Assembly (NCBI GenBank): GCA_026874595.1
Contig: CM049308.1
Coordinates: forward strand, 18,412,001-18,476,000
Source of the DNA: Sipunculus nudus
Lineage: Eukaryota > Annelida > Sipuncula > Golfingiida > Sipunculidae
DNA: 64,000 bases
Reading direction: 5' to 3'
In this document: positions 12,301 to 27,300 of the stretch, in pieces
Numbering within the stretch: position 1 is the stretch's first letter
Layout of the letters: the number at the start of each line of letters is the position of its first letter
Notes under the pieces: generated by a model
What the model saw: only the letters and a program-made list of their open reading frames with translations
Database searches by the model: none
What the model was told of the DNA's origin: nothing
Position numbers and translations under genes: made by a program

Positions 12301-15300
12301 TTTTCTTGCTATTTTTCTTAGTAAAACTCTGATGTGAAAAAGATAATATAAGATATTATTTATTAAACTTCCCCAATGGAAATGTCATACTTCATACAGA
12401 TGTTATGGCACTGAAAAGTATGTCAGTATGAAACACTGAAGGAGTGAGCTAAATACGCTTCATATGTTATATGCAGAAGTGACCTATGTTACCTGTTTAC
12501 AGAGAGTTTCCAAGAAGACCACATGTTGAGTATAATGTCTGTAGGATGCCGCTTTAGCCAATACCGGTAATAACTTCCCGACTTCTTGCTTCAAATCTGG
12601 AAGCTGCGCCATCTCAGACACCAAGTGTATACATCTAGGAGAGGAGTACATATACACATAGAATATGAATAATAGAAAATAATATATTGTAAGGCTTAAG
12701 AAAAAAAATTCTCTCACAATGAATTATTTTTATTAATATTTAAAGAACATAAACAATTTGCTGATGCAAATATGTGTGTGCTTGCCTGTCTAATGGTCAT
12801 GCCAAAATTAAAGATTATTTCATTACATATTGCACATCAAATATTAGATGCTTAAGACTTTTCTATGAAATTTAGTACACAGCTCTGCAAAATAAAATAT
12901 AATATATAAAATACATTAACAAGGCCTACAGGCCTAATGCGAACCTGTGCATTAGGAAATACACCAGGTATAATGCTTCAATGCTGGACCATTACTTCTC
13001 ATGTATGTGAACAATGCAAGTACTAAACATTTTGAATAAGAAACAATTACACAAACATCACTGCTGAAATTCTGGCATGGGTGCACACGTCACAAAATGA
13101 TTGTAGCTGGCACAGCCAGTCTTGTGTACAACAAAGTTATCAGAGATATATACATATGCCCAATTTCAGACTGATATATCAAACCCCTCCTGAAAATAAG
13201 CAGGGACAAACACTGTGCAAAAATTATTTGTAGGTGGCACCACCAGTCTTGTATACGACAAAGCTATTTGATAAGTATATATGCCCAATTTCAGGCTGAT
13301 ATATCAAATTCCTCTGTAGAAATAAGCAGGCACATACACTGTGCAAAATTCATAGTAGGTGGCGACACCTGTCTTCTGAACGAGAAAGCCATCAAAGACA
13401 CATAGACAGGTCAAAATATCAGGCCAATACATCAAACTTACCTTGAGTCTGATGCATGGGGCTGACCAGGCTTAGGTGAGAAAGGCAGTTGCCCCGAGTG
13501 AACTGTGACAAATTTGCTGGCTCAGGCTACTGCACTGAGTGAACTCATGACCTGCACCTGGCTAGACTGAGTGAACTTTAGACCTGTACCTGGCTGCAAT
13601 GAGTGAACTCTTGACCTGTTGCATAATCTGACACAGTTGGCATTCTGCCAAAGCTATAAATAGATCCAGGCTGAAGTTTGGTGCCAAATCTGATGCAGTA
13701 TGCAGTCTGCCAATGCTATAAATAGAATGCAGTTACTGCACTGAGTGAATTCCTGACCCATACCTGGCTGCACTGAGTGAACTCTTGACCTATTGCCTAA
13801 TCTGATACAGTTGGCAGTCTGCCAGAGCTATGAATAGATCCAGACTGACCTCTAGCCTGTTGCCAAATCTGAAATAGTAGCCGCGCCATTGCATAAGCTC
13901 ATGCAGGGGCCCTGCCCTGAGGGGCATGACACCCATGATGGATCACATGGTGCCAACGAGGTGTTCACATGTCACCCATGAGGTGATCTCATGCCTAGTG
14001 CTTGGCTGCACTGATTGGACTCTTGACCTATATCTGGCTGCACTGAATGAACTCTTGATCTGTTGCCAAATCTGAAACAGTTGGCAGTTTGTCAACCTAT
14101 TTAAAGATACAGACACAATCTTGGCCTGTTGGTAAAACTGTTTACACATACTGAAAGACTTTGGCTAAAATGCTTTTTTTTCAAGCTGAAATATTCATAA
14201 ACTTGTTATCAAAATATCTAGAATGATAAAAGATGCAGTCCTTTTATTGTTAAATGTCCAATAATTCTGCCAAAAATCATTCAAGTAAACTTGAACAAAT
14301 GCCACCTAAGAATAATTTTTGTGCAATGTTACAGAAGTTATAATGGAAACAATAATTTTGTAGAAGAACAGTTTTGCAGTCCTCAGATTGAAATACAGTA
14401 ATGTCTACTTGAATTCATACAGGATAAAATAATCATATTTCTCGGTGTGTGAATCATTATATGTAAAATATGAAAAATTAGAATATTACAGGAGAGAAGA
14501 TCGTTTGACACCTGAGAAATGGCGATGAGCAATAATAGAGGATGTACGGCAACACTCATGTTAATTATTTTTTAACACTTGTTCCAGAATGTATGTGAGC
14601 ATTGCTGGTGACAGAAAAATATCCAATATATCCCGTTACTGGTATTTTAAAAACCGGAGTTTTATATATATATATACAATATACAGGGTTTTAGCTGCGC
14701 CGGTCGGGGGTTACCGGGACGGCCCTTACTGCCGGCTGGAACAAACTAAACATTTGTGACCCACAGGCCGGCACAAAAGATCATAAAGATCTTCAAAAAT
14801 CCAGCTAACGGCAATAGAACTTCGGTAATTTATTACCCCAAACTGTTAAATTTGTACCTCATTAGTTTGTTAACAAATTTATTTAATCACGGCTGTGGTG
14901 CAAACAAAATTGACAGGAGTCACTGATCACCTTAATATTAAACATCAAATAAATTATTGGTAAACAAACAAGCAACGAAGTGTTTCACAGTTTTGGACAT
15001 GAAAGGAAAATATCATTAGCCAGGGGTCTCTCACGGCGTACAACGGTGCGTAGCATCATTAGCGGAAAGAAAATGGGCTTTTTTTTGTAATACTTCATGG
15101 CAACATTTAATTCATTTACGAACATTATTTGTATGGATTGCAGAAAACCCTCTAAAAAAATGGTAATGGTGATTTTCTTAGGGCGTTACTGAAATTAATT
15201 CGGGGTGCCACCTGGCGGCAAGTGAACTTATTACAGCCGTAAATATGTAAACTCACCAGATTTATTTATATATTTCAATAAATTAAATGTTTATTTGACT

Positions 15301-18300
15301 CGTTTGGTAACTTCAGTGGAAAGATATAAATGAAAAAAATATATGTTTATCATATTTTTAAACGTGGACGGGGGAATAACATAAAAGGGGGAGAAAAACT
15401 AATAGGTTTGAACCAGGGGCACACGGATCACACTATAACTGTTCATGCGCCTCTAACCAAATGGCCACGGTAACCAACGCACTTCGCAGAAGTTTTTATT
15501 TGGGAGATTCCAATAAGATTTATACAGCGGGAAAAAAATGAATTATTTCACGGACATTCCCGAGATATATCAAATAAAAACTCTTGAGGACAGCGGTATA
15601 TCCTTTGTAGCTGCGGTTCAAAGCACTCTGATGATCTCCATTTAACCTTTGATGTCTTGTAGCACCAGGTCATGCCTGTGATCAGTGGTCGGTGAAAGGT
15701 TTGTCCCAAGTGGATTACTAGTATATGATCATCAGCTAATGTGATTTTTGTCCCACTTACAAATCCTTCTTATTCTATTATTAAGTAAACAAAATATTAT
15801 CGATTAAAACACATTTTTTACCCAGAGTTCTATTGTTCAAATCACATAAATGTTGTAACAAGTCTGAAGCAAAGATGGCCCATCGGTATCAGTTAAGCGA
15901 CAGTTTTTCCTATTTACATACATGAAGTCGCAAATCTGATAAAATTGTTCCGATAAATTATCATGTTACTGCCACGCACTATGACATAAAGATGTGTTGT
16001 TATCAGGTGAACAGCGTAGACATTTGATTCATTTCTGCATGAAAAGCCGTTTTAATCATAGCTACAATTACTGTTCATACGGACCGCCGGTGGTCACCAT
16101 CAACAGCTAATATTGGCACAGTATGTTGGTGTACGAATTCATATATGTAATATAGAAAAAAATGATTCAGGAAATTTATAGTGTGCGAACTAATGAAGGA
16201 TACGAACTGATGTAGACATTACTGTAGACATAAAAATGGCCATAAGACAAACTTAAGCTTTTCTGATATGATTGCAAGAACCATGTCCTAGGATAGTTCT
16301 TTTGAAAAATTGAACGATTCAACTTGAAAGTTTCATCATAAACATTTTAAGCTGAAAGTGGCTAAAATTTTGAGGTTTTGCCCATAAAAAACAGGTCAAT
16401 GTAGGTGGCACCACAAAATCTGCAACTTCTAATATGAGTCATGTGACCATCATTTGCATAAAACTTGGTAATGCTAGCTTCTGTCATTTCTGAGATTACT
16501 TTGTCAGTATGCTTACTTGGCCAAATGACTGTTCAAATTCATGTAACTCCACTAAAATTCATCAAATGCAAACCATTTGAACAAACTTGAGAGGGCTTGC
16601 CTCTGGGATCATTTCTGTAAAATATTGAACAATTTGGCTGGACCGTTTACAAGAAGACTTTTAAAAGTTTTTAAGCTTTTTCCCTATAATATTTAAGTAA
16701 ATGCAAGCAAAGAAATAAGCTGAATCCCACAAAATTTGATATGTGACAGATTGTTGCATAAATCTGGGGATGGTAGCTCCAGCAATTCCTGAGAAATTAT
16801 GGGTTAATGTACAGATGACCAATGACCCCTGTACAAAAAAGGTCAATGCAGGTGGCACCACCAATACCTGAATTTCATATATGACTCATGTGACCAACAC
16901 TGGCATAAAATTTGGTGATGATAACTGTGGCCGTTAATGAGACATTTTAGTTTGCTTTTTTGGACAGATGACTAAGTTCAACTTCCTGTAACTCGGCCAA
17001 AATTCACTGAACTTGAACCATTCAAACAAACATGAGAGAGATGGTATGAAAGATTATTTCTGTGAAATATTGAATAATTTGGCTTGACAGTTTCAGAGGA
17101 GAAGATTTTTAGCTTTTTCTCTATAAATCTAAGAAAATGCAGAATTTTTCAGATGGCTAATTTTTTGCATTAAATTTCATGATGCTGGCTCCAGTTGTTT
17201 TCGAAATAGTATGGGTTAACATACAGACAACGGACACTGCCACATCATCACATTAGCTCACAGGTTCCCTAAAAATTACTACAGATGCATACTGAATGCA
17301 AAATTATAATACAGATACATCTCACTGATGGCAATATCTTGAATTAAGTTGAGTATGGATACCTATTATTTATAATCCATGTACAGCAGTCTTTATTTAC
17401 CCACAGAGAGCTGTATACCTGTGATTGTAAACACTGCCTGGCATGAGGAATATCTAAAATCATGAATCTACATTTTTTAAAAGCTTTTAAAAACATTCTT
17501 GTCAGTATTAACCATAGATAACCTGAAATCTAAATGTCTAGAGGCATGATGCAAGGGATGCTGATAAATTGGTGCTAGGCTAGCTGTATCCGCTTCACAC
17601 AGATAACATATATGGTAAAATGACTCAATTCAATCTTTATAATTAAGCCAAAATTCATTCTTTGGAACCATAAAAGACAATTATTATAAGAATTATTCAG
17701 GGGATTATTCTTGTAAAATATTAAACAAATTGGCCTCAGTGGCATCAGTCAAAAATTGTTTTACAGGTTTATAACTCATATGGGAAAATACAGCAAAATA
17801 AAATGGCTAAGTTAAGCTTCCCATAACTCAGCCAACAAGTGACCCATGGGTCATGACGCTCAGCTGCCAAGCATGACCTGCGACATCATGGGCTGAGATT
17901 CACAACTTCCAGTCAAATTTTGAAGAACCAATTTGCCAATTTGTTGAAATTTTCTACGACAACAGAAATATATATCACCTATGTCTGGTTAAAACACAGT
18001 GAATTGATGGTCTGAGGAAAATGTATGATTGTTAAGGTATCCAGAACTATTCCCATAGCTTACTTGATACCTGTCAGTCTCAAAAGGAACACCACAAAGG
18101 GCAAATATAAGATCAAAATATATAGTAAAAAATCAAGGAAATCTATGCAAGAATTATTGAGAAACAGGTGCTTCTGTATGAATTTTTATTCAATACAAGC
18201 CAACTGTAATGCACTCATATATGATGATAATATTTATTAAGAAATATTTGACCCAATCCTTTGCAAGATTACATTAATATACGTCCGACTGCCTTCACTT

Positions 18301-21300
18301 TAACAGTTCTTGAGATAATATGATCAAAAGGAATTTAAAGATGGTTGCCTGGTGGCCATTTTGGACTTCTGACAGGTCTGAAATCAGACAACAACCATTC
18401 TCTAAAATCGGACCAAAAACTGAAGGAAAATTACTGAAACTGCACTGAAAAAGAGGATTTCTAAGGTGGCTAACTGGCAGACATAATGGATTTCTGACAA
18501 GTCTGACATTTAATATCACACATCCTCCAATAAGAGACCAAACTTTGGGCAAATTCTCCAAATGATGTTACAGTAATGAATGTCCAAAACAATTCAAAAG
18601 GCATGTTCAGGCACTCATATCAGATTTATAGATATGCAAATGTAAAAGTGTAGGTCCAATATTTTTTATTATCACTCTGCTTTTCAATGGGGTCAGCAGG
18701 GTTGGTAAACTGCAAAACGTGAAAGAAAAGAAATGCAGAAAGCATGACTAAGAGTCTTGTAATAAAATAAAGCCATCCTAAATCAAGTACACATCCACAT
18801 ATTATGAGAACAAACACTTGCTTTTATATGTGGTGATTTATACAAAAATATTCAGATATCTAGGAAACTAAGTTTATTGCTATGATTCCATAAAATAAAC
18901 TGCAAAATGTTCCCATCATCTTATAAATCAGTAGCTAAACCTTAATACTATACTCTCATAGTGTTAATTCCTGGCTGAAGTATTCCAACAACAGTGTTTT
19001 GTTATGCAGTTTTGTTATCACTCAGCCTTATCACTTAATAGCCTGATACAAAAGGGAGTCATATGTCACCAGTGTCACTCACAATTACAGCCACACGGTG
19101 AGATGTACCAGCTGGAGTGCAAGCTTATATATACAAGAAAAATAGAGATGGTCTACAAAATAAGCTGACCTGACCTATGACCTTGGCCTTTTGCCACATA
19201 TCAACTGGATTCTTTCTAAATGATGGTTAACTACTAACCAATTACATCTGGCCGGGTGTAATTACTTGGCAACCAATGAGTGAATAACTTAGACCTGCAA
19301 CCTTTAACCTCCTGACCAGCTGACCTCAAAATCAATTAGTTATTTCTTCATGCAAAAAGACCCATAAATATGAAGTTTGAATCACACTGAGTGATGCATA
19401 GATGTGGCATATGTGACAGACTGAATGTTTGGGTTGAACAGTTTCACTTGAAATATGTTCACAAGCATTTAGCACAATATTGTGACCTTGACCTTTGACC
19501 TTTTGAACTCAACATCAATAGGCTTCTTCACCTATTGGTAGGTAAGCCATATATGACAGATGGAAAGTATAGATTGAAAAGTTTGCCTGAAAATGACTCC
19601 ACGCAAGAAGAGGGTGCTGTGAACTTGACCTTTGACCTCAAAATCAACAGGTCTTTTCCCCTGTTGGCAGAGAAGCGATATCAGTGCTGAAAGGTTTGGA
19701 ATGAAAGATCTAGCTTGAAATGTGTCTACAACCTTTTCAAAGAAGTGGATCCTGTGACCCTGACCTTTGACCTTGTGACCTCAACATCTATAGGATTCTT
19801 CTCCCACTTAGTAGGTAAGCTATATGTGAAAGATCAAAGAATTAGGATGAAAGGTTTGGCTTAAAATGCATCCACAGGCTTTTCAAAGAAGTTGGTTCTG
19901 TGACCTTGACCTTTGACCTTGTGACCTAAATAAAATTATGGTTCTTCCCCTGTTGGTAGGTGAGCTGTATGTGAAAGATGTAAGGTTTTGGATGAAAATT
20001 TTGGCTAAAAGAATTATTTCTGGGGGGTGCAAACACACCCCATAACTTCGAGAATATAGGTTGCAGTGACCTAATTTACAGGTTTGCAAGGAGATCTTTT
20101 TAGAACCTCTAAGACTGCATAGGGTTAATGGCCCTAGCCCCTACAGTTACGATTTGTGCCCTGCTAACGGACGGACGGCCGGCCGGACAGCAGAAGGACG
20201 ACGGACAAAGACCCATTGCTTTAGCCCAGCATGACTGAAAGTCAGCTGAGCTAAAAATCACTGAACCAAAACCATTTGAACAAACTTAAATTATCAACAT
20301 CTTAGGATAATTAATGTGTGAGATTTAAGAATTTGGCCAAGTGGTTTTTGAGAAGATCTTTGTAGCCACTGAGCGGAAATGAGCTGTTTCAGTATATGAC
20401 TAAATTCAGCTTCCCATAACTCAGCCAAATGTCACTGAACTGAGACCATTTGAACAAACTTCAGAAAGCACTACCCTAGGATCATTTCTGTGTGATATCA
20501 AACAATTTGGCCATATGGTTTCAGAGAAGAAGATTTTTGTAGCCATCAGTATGATACTGGCACTGATGACCCCCCCTACAATAAAGGCTGATGCAGGTGG
20601 CACCACCTATACCTCAAATTCAGATATGACTCAAGTGACCAACATCGGCATAAAATTTGGTGATGATAGCTCCAGCTGTTTCTGAGATTGCAAATTTTAG
20701 TATTCTTTTTTGGACAGATGACTAAGTTCAACTTCCTGTAACTCGGCCAAAAATCACCGAACTTAAACCATTCGAACAAACTTGAGAAAGATTGTTCCAG
20801 GAATCACATCTGTAAAATATTGGACAATTTGGCTGAACAGTTTCGGGAAAGAAGATTTTTAAAGGGTTTTTGCTTTTTCCCTATAAAATCAAAGAAAATG
20901 CAGTTAGCCAAAAAATAAGCAAAATCCGATAGAATTTTTTTTGCATAAAATTTCGTAAATCGTGATGATAACTCTTGCCATTTTCAAGATGGTATGGGTT
21001 AACGTACAGACGACGGATGCTGCCACACCATCGCATAAGCTCACAGGTTCGCTAAAAATACAGAACATTTCAATAGGACACATATTCATGGTAATAAGTC
21101 AAATAGCAATGAAATAGCAAATCTATACAAAACCACAAAAACATAAGTTTATATATAACAATTTCACTTCATGGCACAGTAATTAAAGAAATGACTTTAC
21201 ACTGTAAAATAAAGTATACAATCAAAGATAAGATACCAGGACCTACCCTTCAGCAAGTTCCCATTGCTCTGCAGGGCGTTTAAATTGGTGGTCCATGCAG

Positions 21301-24300
21301 CCACCTCCTCTAGTTCCTCTGTGCATTTTGGGTGCTAGTGAACCACATGAATACATCTACAATGACAAATAACCATCAATAGAAATTCTAAGACAATGGA
21401 TGTTGAAAATTAAGGAAAATATCAGTCTCTAAATTAAATTTTATGATACCGCAGGGTGAGAAAGTGTCTAGTCTTTTGTATTAATCTGTTTATTTCATGT
21501 TATAAGCAAAAGATCAGGAACAGTGGTTGACTTTGTAGTTACCATATACAGACCATTTTGACCTGAAAACCACTTCAGAAGTAAATTACCGTATTTATTC
21601 TAATTTGGCAACCACTTAAAAATAATTAATTTTCTCAGAGGTCGAGATAATGGAGGATATTTGAAAATTATCTTCCTACAGAATTTGCGGTGGTCGAGAT
21701 TTTAGAGGCATGCGGTTTGATAACCTTTTGTAGAGACGCAGAGCCGCTCTGACACTCAAGCGGTCATATGAATTGAGTGATAATTTGGTCGTTTATAAGT
21801 TTGTTATGTCAGCTTAACAGTATTTCCTACAAACGGGCTTCCAACCCTCACATGAATTATATGGAGTCCGCAAATGATTAATCAAACTGAGCTAAATCAC
21901 TTCACAAAATGATCACTACTTAGCTTATAGGTATGATCACTTGACATAGACGGCAACTTATGTAACTACCAGTTGTTTCAAGTTTACCCACCAGGCGGCG
22001 ATATCGGCGGGCCGAAAAGGGACAAGCAGCTGCACGGAAGTTCGAAGAAGACTTTATTAAAAATAACTGCCTATTATCAGATAACTTTTATTTGCATAAT
22101 ACGTTATGAATATAGGAAAGTAAAGGCGCGTTAAAATATATACGACCAGAAATGGTCCTAGCTGGCGTGCCCTCGATCGGGCCCTGTTTGGTAAGCGCAG
22201 TCCATGAACCGAAAACTGACCGGGGTCGTTTAAACTTAACTAAGATGACAGTTCCAACTGTGTCTCAGTTGTTCCACCGCGCGTGCTTTTCCATATGCTG
22301 TAAATATAATTACTAAAGATCCCACGTGAATTGCACACAAGGCACGTGCGTACCAGGAATGGTACACGAGTTTGCTTCGTCAAGGACACCCATTTTGATC
22401 TTGAACGCTTTATCATGTTTATATATTATGAAAAACGCATCTTTGTATCTTCAGAATTTTATTGGAAACAATTTGATGTGGATGCTCAATGTTATAAGAA
22501 TCTAGTCAGATACAAACTGCGGTGCCTGTGAGAGACGGAAACATTTCACCTTAACATCGTCGACAGAAAACATCGTGGGCAGTCGTGAAATTAGAGTCAT
22601 TTAAGAAATTATGCTTTCAAAATATTTTTTGGGGTCGAGAAATAAGAGGGATCGCCAAATTGGAATAAATACGGTATAAAGTAAAGCTTTGTTTAAAGGT
22701 GCCGATTCACTTCCCTTTTGTTAAGAATGGATGTGATTTTTGGCTTCCTCTTATTAATGATTTCATGTTAATTTTGGTTGTGAAAATTTCTTATAACAAT
22801 TTTGTGATGGATGTATGAACTTTTTTTTAATCAAAAACATGTTTGTATACACACTAATTTTGACACGGGAAAAACATTTAACCTAAAGTGGAAGTGTGCA
22901 TATATGCAGCGGTAGAAAGGTAACTTTTTGTAAAAGGCCATTTGCAAAGCTCAGGCTGATCTGACTTGCTGCCAGATGCCCTTGTTGAATTTGTTTATTT
23001 TTGCGGGCCTCCACATATTATTAACATGTTGATATAAACAAAATAAGCAGTCTGTGTGTGGTAATATCCACGTTTTCTGGCCTATTTTTATAAAAGCTCC
23101 AAGGGATTTCCTTTAGTTTGTGAAGGTTAGAAAGATGATTGGACCCCTTAAAGGGAAGGTCCATTGCCTATTGGTGGCACTGGCTATTCAACGACAATAC
23201 AGATACCTATATGACAGTAGGTAGTAGGTTATATTAAAGCCTAATCAAAGCCTAATGGATAACATGTTTATGTATGCATGGAGCTAGAAATGGAGACAGA
23301 GTAAATCTCTGACAATCTAATGAGATTATACCATTCAACCTATAATGCTGTGGTTGGGTTTGAACTAGGATCCTTCCATCCCTTGGCAAATGCCTTAAAG
23401 GGGCCTATTCCATTACCTGGTGTCTGTGAACTAAAGATAAACCTTTATGTCTTTTAATAAAATATGCCAGAAAATGTTGATTCCACTGCACAAAGGCTGT
23501 TCATTTTGTCCATATCAAAGTGTCTATAACATTTTGGAGACTAAATAAACCAAACACATTCAACAAGGACATCTTGTAGCAAGTTAAACGAGCCAGAGAT
23601 TTGCAAATGGCATTATTTTACAACTAGTGACCTTTCAATTTCAGCACATATGTACAACCAACCACCTTCAGTTACATTGTTTTTTTCTGTTTGTCAACAT
23701 CAGTGCGAGTACCATGTTTACTAACATCTTCTAGATAAACAAGCTCATATATCATTTACAGAGGCATTAAAAGAACTTTTTTATGAGGAAATACCTACAG
23801 TTCATTAACAGAGTAGCCAGAAATCATATAAATTCTAGAGATAAGGTAGGTGAATAGCTGACTTTAACCACTTGGCTATGTCTAACACCTTACCAGTTAC
23901 CTACACTTCTGATCTTGATGTCAGATAGAAGGTACATACCTGTCGATTTGTATGCAGATCTAAGTCGTTGTCTCTGAGACGTTTTACTACACCATAAGTA
24001 GCTGGGCCCTTGTCCAGGGAACTGTATTTTTCTGTGTTCTCAGGCTGTTTTTCCACACCCCCAAGACCCTCCTTTGCTTTGGCAAGAATGAGAATGCTGG
24101 CTTCTTTGCCTTGGTAAATAATTAGAACAACAATATACATGTTATTCACTGTTATATTTTAAGCCTTTTTTTTTGCTGGTTAAAAAGAATTTAAGACAAA
24201 GTTAAATATTATATAAGTTAAACCTAATATTCTAGTGATATGGATGATAACAAGATAGTGTAAGAAATAATGTAAAACTTATTATGATTTGTTGTGAATA

Positions 24301-27300
24301 TTTTTTATTGACATCTGACTCTTATGACATACAACTTGGTACAAGCTGTTTGGGATTGAGCACAAGCATAGCTCATTAGTAACTCTTTTTCTGTATGTTT
24401 CATATAAGTATACATGATCAAACAATTGAGAATGATTGTGATAAATATGATTCAAGTCAATTTTGAACATGCTAATTAAATTATTACTTGCTGGGATTTT
24501 CAGAAACAATCATGAACTAAATAAATCAAAACTCTTATAGCATAACTCAGTTGAAATAATCCAACTGCAGCCTGCTCATATCAGATCATGAAAATTTATA
24601 TAATTTAATCATTATAAATTATAAAATATTTGATGTAAATTTACTCACCATATGCTTTGATCACATTGGCCAATGCTAGTGCTGCCCCCTGTCTGACTGA
24701 AGGGATATTATCTTGAAGATTCTCATAGAACAGCGGGTATAATTCATCCATAAAACTCCTGCAAGTATCATTAAGTGTTAGCTCAAAATATGTATGGAAA
24801 AACTTGTATGCTCTGAAAACTAAAGGAATAACTGAAATATTAAGTAACAAGAGAAAAATATTTAACTATCTGGTGAAAGTATAGACTTTATAATGCACAT
24901 TTTCATTTTGGCTATTTCTACATTCTATAAGATGATAATGAAAATAAAATTTAACTTACCTTGCCTCATCAGGGAAGCACTGAATGAAATTTCCACAAGC
25001 CACACATGAAGCTGATAAATACAAGAATATATTATGTATTTATGTATATTATATCCGCAACATTTAAAAAAATTATCATTCATAACAAAACACTAGAAAA
25101 ATGGGATCAGTTGGGTCCCGTTGCAAAAGAAACGTATATTGCCACATAGTGTCCCCATTTCTGTAAAGTACCAAACTCCCAAGACCTGTAAGGTAGCAAC
25201 ATCTGGTGGTCGATACAGAAAGAATAATTTATGTCTTTGTGGTAATGGTTCAAGGTGAAGGTCAGCAATGGCAAAGTGGAGAGCGGTGTGTTGTTGTGTG
25301 ATAGACCTATGATTTGATGCATTTGAATTTAATTGTGTGCAAGTGGACAGGCCTAATTGGTGTGCCTTCTCTAAGTTAGGGCATCTGACTGACGCTGATA
25401 GAAAAACTGGCCCACTGTCATGGCCCGTTTCTGCAGGTTTTCTGGGAAAATCAGACAGGACAATTTTAGTAGTATACAGAAGTTAGATAATAATTTTTTT
25501 CAGATCACCAGGTGTGTGTGGATACACTATCTACAATACACTACACAGCACATTTATTTTTCTCCACAAGTGCCTGGCATATATACAAGTGTAGCTTCTA
25601 CCAACATAAGGCTTATAATAAAAGTAGTTACCATCTCTGACGGGCCAACTTTGATCCTTGAAGCAGACCAGCAGAGCATCCAGCAAGCGCCCCACATGGG
25701 GACGAACCACATCTTTCTCAATCTGGGAAAATAGTCAGAAACTAATAGATATAACTACAATCAGGTGAAGGTAGATTATCATGTACATCGTTTACATTTA
25801 ATGAATTAATAATATTTTGTTATATTTTGTGAAATATATCATGAATCAGTGTATGGGATACTATGTGATTGCAAATTAAGTACATGTTGTCTATGGACAA
25901 GCAGATGTCAGCTTCCATGCAAATGAAAAAATATTTAGACACTGCTTTTGGTGTGAGAATCCTATATATATAAGCTATCACTGGTTAAGTCAGTGATATT
26001 TTAGGGAAACTTTATAGTAATCATTAATACCATACAGTTTTGTCACAGTAATGTCATTGCAAGAACAAATACAGTACATTCTAAATAAAATCAAATTTGA
26101 AATTCATTCAAAAACTTTTTTTTAAATAAACAATTATTATTCTGTACTTAATAAATTCAAATGCACAAAATTTCAGTTGCATGAATTAAGTATATGATTT
26201 ACAGTAGCTGTCACATTGCAAATTTCCAGGAGATAAGGTACCATATCCTTAAAATGTCTAGGAGAATGATTAATTAAGAAAGGTTGAATGAAACTTTTTA
26301 CTTATTTTTTTTCATAATAAGTATAATCAATGTATGAACTGAAATTTATTACTGACCTTTGCCCCCAGTTCTGCTATGCAGGCACACGCAGCTTCCCTCA
26401 CGGCATGGTTGTCAGCTTCTGTCTGGCTGATGTAGAAATCAACCTGTAACAGGTACAGATAACTGATTAATGATAAGGAACCTTTTCACTTACCATGTAC
26501 TTTAGATATAAATGAAGAACTTTTCTTTCATTAAATTATTATTGTTTCTGCCAATATGACATTCTTAAACCATTTGCAAACTCCTGTACACAAGGGGAAA
26601 TACACTTGCACAGGGCACATCAGGTGATGCAAAATGTAAACTTAGCAGGCACACCACCGGGCAGCTGTATTCCTAATGTGGTTATTTTTCATGTTTCCTC
26701 TCCTTGTTCATAGTCATTGTACATGAGCAAGATCAGACCTCAAGTCATGTAGTCTTATTATCATAAACACACACACAAGTGAATTGTGTTAATCACAAAC
26801 CATAACAATTTTTAAAACAGGTGAAATGGAGATTGTTGATGTGCCAGGATGGTTTTGATGGGGAAACTTTTTATTCAGCCAAAATGTACAGATAGCTGGA
26901 GATAATACTCATATTACTGCAAAGGTTTATGTACCTTTAAACAAACCACAGCAATTAGATAATGGTCCATCTAAAATAATTGTACAAAAGATGTTCAAAA
27001 ACTATGGTGCATTATCATGGTGGACAAAAGGTCAGAGAGGGTGCACACAGTCGTACACAAAACAGGTTTTCAATTCAGATTTGAAACCTCTCAAAACAAA
27101 CCTCCTGAACATGATGCAAAATAGTCTGCCTGACTTGCAAAGAAAATGCTTTACATTGATGTCTGCACACTGCATTTATATTGAAAATGATTTAAAACTT
27201 TATGCAGTTCTTATGTGTAAAAGCACAACTCGTAAATCTCACTGTGTGTTGGATATGCAGCGCCACCAAGTGCTTCCCTTCGGTACCGACCACCCTCTTC

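Larger units (their letters stand above)
12939..17275 (+). mobile_element. Composite repeat family 1, copy 2 (HEAT intron 13)
   Basis: It starts at GCGAACCTGTGC and ends near the signature CATTAGCTCACAGGTTCCCT (17251-17270) followed by AAAAA. The order matches copies 1 and 4: GGTGG...CCACC units (13080-13440), TTGGCAG/TATAAATA units (13480-14160), then the body with repeated GAACCATT(T/C)GAACAAAC and TGAAATATTGAA phrases (16220-17200). The segment 14400-16190 has no counterpart in the other copies and is probably a separate insertion. The first twelve bases are inversely related to the end signature, like a weak terminal inverted repeat. Confidence 0.6.

Noticed and set aside
21247-21334. Alternative acceptor CACTAG|CAC and reading frame for exon 13
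   Set aside because: It would keep phase 0 at its start, but it does not fit the exon 14 phase and yields a less protein-like sequence than the ATG-starting choice at 21356.
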